Shown: positions 58,281 through 64,000 of the stretch, one piece after another
Layout of the letters: every line of letters begins with the position of its first letter
How positions within the stretch are numbered: position 1 is the stretch's first letter
NCBI RefSeq assembly: GCF_001399685.1
Contig: NZ_JTHN01000056.1
Span: 1-64,000 of the forward strand
DNA: 64,000 bases
Direction of reading: 5' to 3'
DNA from: Paenibacillus sp. A3
Lineage (GTDB): Bacteria > Bacillota > Bacilli > Paenibacillales > NBRC-103111
The notes under the pieces: model-generated
The model's database searches: none
The model's input: only the letters and a program-made list of their open reading frames with translations
What the model was told of the DNA's origin: nothing
Translations under genes and position numbers: made by a program

Positions 58281-58718
58281 CTACAGCCCTTTTCGGAACA
58301 CTTGCTGCGTCTTTGTATTTTCGAATCCTGCGTGCTTGTAGAATAGGTGGGCTTTCTCTCGGGTGACGTTGACCCGGACGCGAAGCTCCTGGTAGCCCTT
58401 CGTTCTTCCCCATTCCTCACAATGCCGTACCAACTGTTTGCCAATCCGCTTGCCTCTGAAGTCCTGATCTACAACCAGGCCTCCGATTTCAGCATAGGGC
58501 GGAGATTCGACAAGTAATCTCCCGTGCGCATGAATCCAGCCGACGAGCTTGCCCTGCGCTTCCGCCACGATCATGACATGCTCGGCCGCATTCAGAATCG
58601 GAGCCAATCTCGCTTCGATTTGCTCCGCCTTGGCGGGGTAACCCAATTGACCGGATAACCGGGCAATCTCTTGGCTATCCTGCGGCACGGCCTTCCGGTA
58701 AAGCAAGTCCATTTTCAT
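58281..58718 (-). CDS. GNAT family N-acetyltransferase
   Basis: 145 residues from ATG 58718 (AGGGGATGAG upstream). The acetyl-CoA motif A is 'IGGLVVDQDFRGKRIGKQLV' with R-G-K-R-I-G as the Q/RxxGxG/A loop; motif B follows in 'LRVRVNVTREKAHLFYKHAG' and 'FENTKTQQVFRKGL'. Resembles aminoglycoside 6'-acetyltransferase-like GNATs in size, but the substrate is unknown. It starts one base after the uridine-kinase-like gene. Confidence 0.9.
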   Translation of the reverse strand: MKMDLLYRKAVPQDSQEIARLSGQLGYPAKAEQIEARLAPILNAAEHVMIVAEAQGKLVGWIHAHGRLLVESPPYAEIGGLVVDQDFRGKRIGKQLVRHCEEWGRTKGYQELRVRVNVTREKAHLFYKHAGFENTKTQQVFRKGL

Positions 58719-58719
58719 C

Positions 58720-59298
58720 TCATCCCCTGTCTCGATTCTCTTCCTGCCTGAGTAATCGGGTCCGTATCCATTCCAATACAACCTCGCCTCCCTTGAGGGT
58801 GCATAACCCGTTGACCACCATATCCGCATGCCATTTTGTCGGTTCGACATACTGCGCGTGACGGTAGGCCACAAAGCTGGTGTACGCCGAAACATCCTCT
58901 TCCGCAATGCCCCATTTCGTAAACGAGGGGATTCTTCTCAGCAGCCGCTCTTCCGGCGGGCAATCGACATAGATTTTGAGGTCAGCCAGGTCCAACAGCT
59001 CGGTGAAATGAAACAACAAGAACCCTTCAATGATCAGCAGATCTGCTTGTCCGCAGGCGATTTCGTTCCGCACGTCCTCCATGATCCGATGAATATCGAG
59101 GGCGTCGGGTCGGTTGAAATCCTCAAATGGATTCCCATGAAAAGGCGCCGCCGCTTGAGGCCGTTCCTTCTTATAATAGCGGTCCATAGTTATGACCTGG
59201 ACACGGAAGGGCTGCGCCCGCTCCTCCAAGTAACGACTGAGCGTCGTTTTGCCGCTCCCTGCGCCGCCTGCGATCCCGATGATAAGCGGTTGCTTCAT
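58720..59298 (-). CDS. Uridine kinase-like P-loop kinase
   Basis: 192 residues. P-loop at 11-18 (GIAGGAGSGKTTLSRYLE), 'VQVITMDRYYKKERPQ' with the base/metal-binding Asp, 'NPFEDFNRPDALDI', 'DLLIIEGFLLFHFTELLDLA', 'KIYVDCPPEERLLRRI' and 'YVEPTKWHADMVVNG'. Fits the uridine/nicotinamide-riboside/phosphoribulokinase group; it is shorter than Udk (~210), so substrate is not certain. First gene of a three-gene minus-strand unit. Confidence 0.85.
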   Translation of the reverse strand: MKQPLIIGIAGGAGSGKTTLSRYLEERAQPFRVQVITMDRYYKKERPQAAAPFHGNPFEDFNRPDALDIHRIMEDVRNEIACGQADLLIIEGFLLFHFTELLDLADLKIYVDCPPEERLLRRIPSFTKWGIAEEDVSAYTSFVAYRHAQYVEPTKWHADMVVNGLCTLKGGEVVLEWIRTRLLRQEENRDRG

Positions 59299-59401
59299 TC
59301 GATTCCCTCATTTGTATCGTATAGATGTAGTGCCGTCAGCAACTAGTTTATCACATCCTCCTCCCTAAAAATAACGATTGCGGAGGCTATCCGGAAACAA
59401 G

Positions 59402-59428
59402 AAAAAGGACCGGGCCTAAGCCGGGTCC
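59402..59428 (-). terminator. Terminator of the M28 peptidase transcript
   Basis: On the minus strand GGACCCGGCTTAGGCCCGGTCC (one mismatch in the stem) followed by TTTTT. It lies just beyond repeat copy B. Confidence 0.78.
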
Positions 59429-59434
59429 CCAGAG

Positions 59435-59700
59435 TTTTGAGAAAGAGATTTTTGACTGAAATAGAGAAACATACGGAGGTGGGGTATCTACTGGAGGAGC
59501 GGTAGCGTTCGCCTTTGTCTGCGGGAAATCCCCTCTACTATTCGACTTCAATTAAAATTTCCCGCTGACCGGGGTCCCCGCAAAGTACTCGGACTGAGCT
59601 TCTCTGAATTTAACTTCACTTTGTGGGGTGGGGCAGCGACCGGAAGTAGATACCTCACCCCTCGTTTACCTCTATTACTTCAACTGACCACTTTCTCAAA
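59435..59700. repeat. Long palindromic repeat element, copy B (3' UTR of the M28 gene)
   Basis: About 266 bp. Ends TTTTGAGAAAG...CTTTCTCAAA are inverted, then AATAGAG/CTCTATT, then GAGGTGGGGTATCTACT / AGTAGATACCTCACCCC, then CGGGAAAT/ATTTCCCG inside. It matches copy A (29767-29949) inverted on this strand and carries about 60 bp more on one side of the centre. The right end overlaps the M28 gene and supplies its TGA stop (59696-59698). No coding potential seen. Confidence 0.85.
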
Positions 59701-61096
59701 CCGGCGGATTCGGATCGTATGGATAGTTCACCGGCGTAAAGAAATCCTTGTATCGTTTGAATGTCGGCGTCGTCGGCGACAAGATCTCCGCCACGGAGTT
59801 GCCGACAATCGTTGCGACGTTGGCCAATTTGTCCTTGCTGATTTTATCGATGGTGTCGTACCGGGTATGGTATTCGGGCTCGGCTGGGGAATGCGTGTAC
59901 AAAGCGGTAGCGACTCCCCGCTGGTAGAACGGAACATGATCGCTCCGTCCGAACCGGCCGTACGGAATGACCCCGGATAATCTGGAGGCAAAGGTTGCGC
60001 CCAAGTCGGTGACCACGTTTTTCTGTCCGTTCACTGTATACATGCCCAGGGTGCCGGAATTTTTGCTGCCTACCATATCGAGTTGAAAATGCCCGATGAA
60101 CCGGCCGATATCCGTGGAGCTGAGCGAGTTGGCATAGGCTTTGGAGCCGTATAAGCCGTATTCTTCTGCGCCGAACGTCAGGAAGCGGACCTCCGAATCC
60201 CGTTGCGTACCCGCGACGGCCCGCGCAACCTCCAGCACAACGCCTACGCCGGAAGCGTCGTCGTTGGCTCCGGGGCCTGCGGACACCGAGTCATGGTGGG
60301 CGCCGACCGTAACCAGATCGTTGGTCGTTGTCGCCGTATTGGGCCTAAGCGTAGCCACGACGTTGTAGGAGGTGGCAGCCATAGTGATTACACCTTGAAC
60401 ACTGAGCCGCACCCGGGGGCCGCCGTTTACCGCCGCCGTTTGCTTCAAGGCTTGCGCGTCTTTGGCCGACAGGCTGACGGTCGGAAGGGAGAGGGTGCTG
60501 AATTGCGTATCCGAAATCGGGGCATCGGAGGAAGGATCGTAAAGAATAGCGGCCACGGCGCCTTGATCCGCGACGTTGGCGATTTTGTCATTGGTGTCGA
60601 TTTGGCCCGCTTCGATCAGAGCTATCTTTCCCTTGAGCTCCAGACCTTTCACATCCTGCAGCGTTCCTTTTTTCGCATCGACAACCTCGCCGCTGACCTC
60701 GCCGCCTTGCGTGTTGTGCAGGGCTTGCGGAGCAAGCTGCTCGCTTGCCAATCCATGAGTCCCTTCGATCGTCAGTTGAATGCTGCTTGGGGCGCTAAAT
60801 TTGGGGAAGCTAAAGGACTGCAAAGTGACCGTGTAGCCGTTCTTCTCGAGCTCGCCTTTGATGTACTGCACCGCATTATACTCATTTTGCGTCCCGGCTA
60901 CCCTCGAAGACACGGCCAAGCGGGAAACGTGGTTGAAGATGGCGTCCCCATTCACGGTGATGGCATTAGCCGAGCCATGGACGACAACGCCTTCGGGTCC
61001 GGCCTCTGAAGGATCCGCTAGAGCGAGCCCTGCGCCCGATCCCCAGCAAAGACTGGCTGCCAAAAGAATACGCGACCAAAAAATTCCTTTCATCAT
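59696..61096 (-). CDS. Secreted M28 family aminopeptidase with PA domain
   Basis: 466 residues, ATG behind AAGGAGTGAC. Signal peptide to about residue 27 (ALA-DP). A PA-domain insert lies at ~140-235 (GKIALIEAGQIDTNDKIANV, AVAAILYDPSSDAP). The M28 catalytic core has zinc ligands in 'VGAHHDSVSAGPGANDDASG', 'LTFGAEEYGLYGSKAYANSL' with catalytic Glu, 'HFQLDMVGSKNSG' and the last His in 'SPAEPEYHTRYDTIDKI'. This is the aminopeptidase Y/S type, releasing N-terminal residues outside the cell. The last codon and stop lie in repeat copy B. Confidence 0.93.
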   Translation of the reverse strand: MMKGIFWSRILLAASLCWGSGAGLALADPSEAGPEGVVVHGSANAITVNGDAIFNHVSRLAVSSRVAGTQNEYNAVQYIKGELEKNGYTVTLQSFSFPKFSAPSSIQLTIEGTHGLASEQLAPQALHNTQGGEVSGEVVDAKKGTLQDVKGLELKGKIALIEAGQIDTNDKIANVADQGAVAAILYDPSSDAPISDTQFSTLSLPTVSLSAKDAQALKQTAAVNGGPRVRLSVQGVITMAATSYNVVATLRPNTATTTNDLVTVGAHHDSVSAGPGANDDASGVGVVLEVARAVAGTQRDSEVRFLTFGAEEYGLYGSKAYANSLSSTDIGRFIGHFQLDMVGSKNSGTLGMYTVNGQKNVVTDLGATFASRLSGVIPYGRFGRSDHVPFYQRGVATALYTHSPAEPEYHTRYDTIDKISKDKLANVATIVGNSVAEILSPTTPTFKRYKDFFTPVNYPYDPNPPV

Positions 61097-61186
61097 GTCA
61101 CTCCTTTTTGTTTGGAAATGTAATACGCTTCTACTTTATTGCGGCGGCCAACTCAAATATGTATGCATTTTTGGAATGAACGAATG

Positions 61187-61234
61187 AAAAAAGCGCGGCC
61201 AAATTCCCGTAACAACCGGGAGGCTTGCGCTTTT
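61187..61234. terminator. Bidirectional terminator after the VOC gene
   Basis: AAAAAAGCGC...GCGCTTTT with an inner CCCG/CGGG hairpin; T's on both strands. Located between the M28 promoter region and the VOC gene end. Confidence 0.7.
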
Positions 61235-61269
61235 GAATAATTAACCGATGTTTAATTTTATATAATCGT

Positions 61270-61953
61270 TCAAGCCTGCCCGCTCACGCTCTCGATCCGA
61301 TACGGCTTCGGTCCGAGCTCGATACTGCCGGCATGTTCCGTCTGAAGCTTAACCGTCGTCGGAAAAATTCCGGGCATCCGCTCATCCGGAAACCAAGGGC
61401 GCTTGATATCGATAACGATCAGCAGACCTTCCACATTGCCGACCGCCGCAAATCGCTGGCCTTCTCCGCTCCACTTCTCAAGCGACAACGATTCGTGCAG
61501 CTGCCGGAGGGCAGCCGGCAGATCCTCGACTGGAAGCCCGATCTCGCTAATGCGCAAAATATCCTTGGACGAGAAAGGCTCGCTGGTTGCATTGCTCAAG
61601 GAATGATGGGCGATCAATTCGACGAGATTGCCGTCCGGATCATAGAAGTACAAGGCCGTCGCATTCCAATTCGGAAAAGGATATTGCACGGCATCGTCCT
61701 TGGCAATCGGCTTGATTCCTTTGCTGCGAACCCATTCCAGCGCTTCGTTCGCTTTATTGTCGGGAATCGTGAAGGCGACGTGGTAGTAAGCTTGTTCCCG
61801 GTCATCCGCAACAAAAGTAAGCTTGGATTCGCCTGCCTGAATCACAAGCGAATCCGCATTCTCTTCAAGTATGGGAAGCTGAAGCGTATCGCAATAGAAC
61901 TGTTTTGTCGCCTTGTAATTGGATGAGTGCAAAATCACTTCGCGTATTTTCAT
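61270..61953 (-). CDS. VOC (glyoxalase/dioxygenase fold) family protein
   Basis: 227 residues from ATG 61953 (AAGGAGAG upstream). Two VOC modules: the first, 'REVILHSSNYKATKQFYCDT', 'YYHVAFTIPDNKANEALEWV', 'ATALYFYDPDGNLVELIAHH', shows the usual metal-ligand positions (His near the start, His in YYHVAF and Glu in LVELIAHH); the second, 'RISEIGLPVEDLPAALRQLH', is degenerate. Enzyme activity cannot be predicted. 23 bp after the YitT gene on the same strand. Confidence 0.88.
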   Translation of the reverse strand: MKIREVILHSSNYKATKQFYCDTLQLPILEENADSLVIQAGESKLTFVADDREQAYYHVAFTIPDNKANEALEWVRSKGIKPIAKDDAVQYPFPNWNATALYFYDPDGNLVELIAHHSLSNATSEPFSSKDILRISEIGLPVEDLPAALRQLHESLSLEKWSGEGQRFAAVGNVEGLLIVIDIKRPWFPDERMPGIFPTTVKLQTEHAGSIELGPKPYRIESVSGQA

Positions 61954-61976
61954 TTCGATCTCTCCTTCGCGATGGG

Positions 61977-62903
61977 TCACGAGAAGACTTTCGACGCGTC
62001 CCTTCCTGCCCGCGGAACCAAGGGATAGCTGTGAAACCCTTGTCCGTACACTTCGCTAGCTTCGCTCAAAATGACGAACGCTTGCGGATCTACGGTGCTG
62101 ACGATCCTCTTAAGCGGCGCAATGTCGGCATTTCTCAGGACGACCATCAGTACCCCGCGGGGTTCCCCGGTATAGCCGCCCCAGCTTGTGAACCGGGTCA
62201 AGCCGCGGTCCAGTTCCAGCAAAATAGCAGCGCGCAGCGTCTCTTCGCGTGTTTGATCCGTAATGATGAAGGCTACCTTGGAGTCCGAGGCCGAATGGAC
62301 CAGTTCCAGGGCCTTTTTCGTTAAAAACAAGCCGATCCATGCATACAGCGCCTTCTCCGGCGAAAAGACGATCGCAGCCATTAAAATAACGGCAAAGTCG
62401 AGGATCATCAGCGCCTTCCCCAGCCCGATGCCGAGCTTGCGGTTCAGCAGCAGAGCCACGATCGTAAATCCGCCGGAAGAGGCGTTGCCTTTGAAAATCA
62501 AGCCCAGCCCGAGACCGGTCCCGATGCCGCCATAAATAGCCGCCAGCAGCATGTTGTCCGTCAGCGACGGCACGCCTTCGGTTAACAGGATACACAAAGG
62601 CAGCAAGACGGAGCCCAATACCGTTTTGACCGCAAATCCCCGGCCGAATACCGCCGCTCCCGCCAGAAGCAGCGGTACGTTGATCAGCCATTGGCTGATC
62701 GCCGGCTTCAAGCCCGTTACATATTCGAGGACGGTGGACAAGCCGGTCACACCGCCCGCAGCAATCTGATGCGGATGCTGAAACATGTTGTAGCTGATTG
62801 CCATCAACAGGCAACCGATTGTCAAGTAAGCCATCTGCACTCCGAAGGCCGCCGCACGGCCATACCCGGAAGTGCCGCGATCCTGTTTCATGTTGCCTTG
62901 CAC
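61977..62903 (-). CDS. YitT family membrane protein
   Basis: 308 residues (GTG 62903, or ATG 62891 with AAGG upstream). Five or six TM helices with 'FQHPHQIAAGGVTGLSTVLE', 'IYGGIGTGLGLGLIFKGNAS', 'SGGFTIVALLLNRKLGIGLG' and the cytosolic C-terminal DUF2179 domain 'VAFIITDQTREETLRAAILL', 'ELDRGLTRFTSWGGYTG', 'VLMVVLRNADIAPLKRIVST'. Standard YitT architecture; function unknown. Confidence 0.93.
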   Translation of the reverse strand: MQGNMKQDRGTSGYGRAAAFGVQMAYLTIGCLLMAISYNMFQHPHQIAAGGVTGLSTVLEYVTGLKPAISQWLINVPLLLAGAAVFGRGFAVKTVLGSVLLPLCILLTEGVPSLTDNMLLAAIYGGIGTGLGLGLIFKGNASSGGFTIVALLLNRKLGIGLGKALMILDFAVILMAAIVFSPEKALYAWIGLFLTKKALELVHSASDSKVAFIITDQTREETLRAAILLELDRGLTRFTSWGGYTGEPRGVLMVVLRNADIAPLKRIVSTVDPQAFVILSEASEVYGQGFHSYPLVPRAGRDASKVFS

Positions 62904-63066
62904 ACTCCCTGCTCTTGGATGTAGTTCTTCATCTTTTTATCATGAATGCTACACCCCCGCAAGAGCGCAGTGCAACGCGAATTCGCTGTATAACGCCTAC
63001 GCCGCAATGCTTTCATACTTTCTTGCAGTACAGCAATCCGGTAATCGCCTGCCTGGATTTTAACCG

Positions 63067-63498
63067 TTATCCAATCTGCAAAATCTCGCGTTTTACGTAG
63101 CGTTCGCCGTTCGTTTCACCGATGAGCTCCATAACCGCCGGACCGTCGGCATACACCGCCCATTTCTGAATTTCACTCAGCACTTCGCGCAGCGCCTGCC
63201 CCTTCGCGGTCAGCACATATGCAATGCGTACCGGAATTTGGTTACGCACCTGTCGGATGACGATGCCTTCGAGTTCAAGATGCTTCAACCGCTCGGCCAA
63301 GGTGCGGGAATTCAGGTTCAGCAGCTGGGCGATTTCCGTAAACCTCGTATAGCCGTTAAGCAGTGCGGATATAATTTGCAGATTCCATCGCGTCCCGAGA
63401 AAATGATAAGCTGCCGAGCAATCGGAATGATCCGGTTCAGCACCCGCTTCCGACCGATCATGAAGCGTACATGCCGTCTTGTCGCCACGATGTGCCAT
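63067..63498 (-). CDS. HxlR family transcriptional regulator
   Basis: 143 residues. Winged helix of HxlR type: 'AAYHFLGTRWNLQIISALLN', 'GYTRFTEIAQLLNLNSRTLA', 'ERLKHLELEGIVIRQVRNQI', 'VRIAYVLTAKGQALREVLSE'. Several cysteines in the N-terminal arm (TACTLH, DHSDCS) could serve as redox or electrophile sensors, as in related HxlR/YodB proteins. A cognate target gene is not obvious; the methyltransferase lies upstream on the same strand. Confidence 0.92.
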   Translation of the reverse strand: MAHRGDKTACTLHDRSEAGAEPDHSDCSAAYHFLGTRWNLQIISALLNGYTRFTEIAQLLNLNSRTLAERLKHLELEGIVIRQVRNQIPVRIAYVLTAKGQALREVLSEIQKWAVYADGPAVMELIGETNGERYVKREILQIG

Positions 63499-63584
63499 GA
63501 AGGTCTCTCCCTTCTCACAAGGATTTATATACTTTATATACTTTTATGTTTATAAATTATGATATCAATTTGCAGATTTGTCAA

Positions 63585-64000
63585 TCACTTCTCCATACCC
63601 TTTTTCCAGCCCGCCATGACGACGAAATTAAAATATTTGTAAATGCAGTCCACGTCCGAAAATCCGGCCTGCTTCAGCCAGACCAGTTGCTCCTCCAAGG
63701 TTGACATCCGATCCAGTTTGGTCCGTTCGTAAGCCGACGAAATTTCGCCCGCGGACAGCCCGCTGCTCTCTACCTTGCGTCTCCAATCCTGCTTATACCG
63801 CTCCTCCAGCGCAGGCGTGCTTCCCAACACCTGATCCGCGTTAATAAACAATCCGTTGTCGTTCAGCAAGGCGTAGGCGGTCCGGTATACCTGTTGCTTC
63901 TCGGCATCGGCAAGGTGATGAATCGAAAGGGACGAGATGACGACGTCATACTTCTCCCGGTACTCACAGGTTGTATAATCCCCGACCATGTACGTGACAT
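63585..64000 (-). CDS. Class I SAM-dependent methyltransferase, 3' part only
   Basis: The frame is open through the right edge, so the gene continues outside; the visible part is about 137 residues. 'YDVVISSLSIHHLADAEKQQ', 'VYRTAYALLNDNGLFINADQ', 'EEQLVWLKQAGFSDVDCIYK', 'YFNFVVMAGWKK' match the second half of a UbiE/type-11 methyltransferase (motifs II and III). The SAM-binding GxGxG is outside the window. Substrate unknown. Confidence 0.88.
   Translation of the reverse strand, partial: VTYMVGDYTTCEYREKYDVVISSLSIHHLADAEKQQVYRTAYALLNDNGLFINADQVLGSTPALEERYKQDWRRKVESSGLSAGEISSAYERTKLDRMSTLEEQLVWLKQAGFSDVDCIYKYFNFVVMAGWKKGMEK

Overview
The window looks like chromosomal DNA of a spore-forming, fairly GC-rich Firmicute of the Paenibacillaceae, most likely a Paenibacillus. 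The clues are strong AGGAGG-type ribosome binding sites, a GerA/GerB/GerC germination operon, a YjcZ-type sporulation miniprotein, SLH-domain and copper-amine-oxidase-N ('stalk') secreted proteins, a btr-feuABC-ybbA-like iron locus and a TPP-riboswitch ykoEDC-tenA operon. No rRNA, tRNA, CRISPR array or intact insertion sequence was seen. Calls rest on reading motifs and gene order; no database search was run.

0-12.4 kb: the distal part of an extracellular contractile injection system (eCIS, phage-tail-like) operon. It encodes the hub (gpD-like, cut by the left edge), a gpV-type spike, gp25, two baseplate J/gp6-type wedge proteins, a tail-protein-I-type protein with a long N-terminal extension and a conserved eCIS-associated protein of unknown role. 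Last comes a probable cargo: an LQR..GNxAV leader motif, a nucleoplasmin-like bipartite basic stretch, an HAE...PCxxC deaminase-type zinc motif and a very acidic repeat tail. This is the most interesting gene in the window.

12.4-20.9 kb: facing the operon is a two-gene minus-strand cassette, a DUF4280 (PAAR-like) spike tip followed by a membrane-anchored MORN-repeat protein. Then comes a plus-strand run: a TolC-like coiled-coil secreted protein, a coiled-coil protein whose C-terminal copper-amine-oxidase-N domain is in another frame, and a membrane protein with an extracellular propeller, HAMP and a degenerate class III cyclase domain.

21-31.7 kb: MocR regulator, decayed gene fragments, a fosmidomycin-resistance-type MFS pump, phosphatidylserine decarboxylase, a small Cys-rich protein, the TPP-controlled thiamine-precursor ECF transporter with TenA, an AadA-like nucleotidyltransferase and a DUF2935 protein. 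31.7-37 kb: germination operon, small sporulation-type genes and a TetR regulator.

37-43 kb: siderophore locus (esterase, two permeases, binding lipoprotein, AraC-binding-protein fusion) with two Fur boxes and a 211-bp tandem duplication across a permease gene junction. 43-48.4 kb: an SH3-like secreted protein and a FixH-like-nosD-nosL-nosY-nosF copper-maturation cluster without nosZ. 48.4-52.6 kb: TetR plus MFS efflux pump, and an Lsa-type ABC-F ribosome-protection gene behind a three-arm attenuator leader. 52.6-64 kb: two-component system, SLH-anchored serine hydrolase, a stand-alone 2-oxoacid dehydrogenase E2 catalytic domain, GNAT, uridine-kinase-like protein, secreted M28 peptidase, VOC protein, YitT protein, HxlR regulator and a methyltransferase cut by the right edge. 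Two copies of a long palindromic repeat (29.8 and 59.5 kb) each lie between a stop codon and a terminator.
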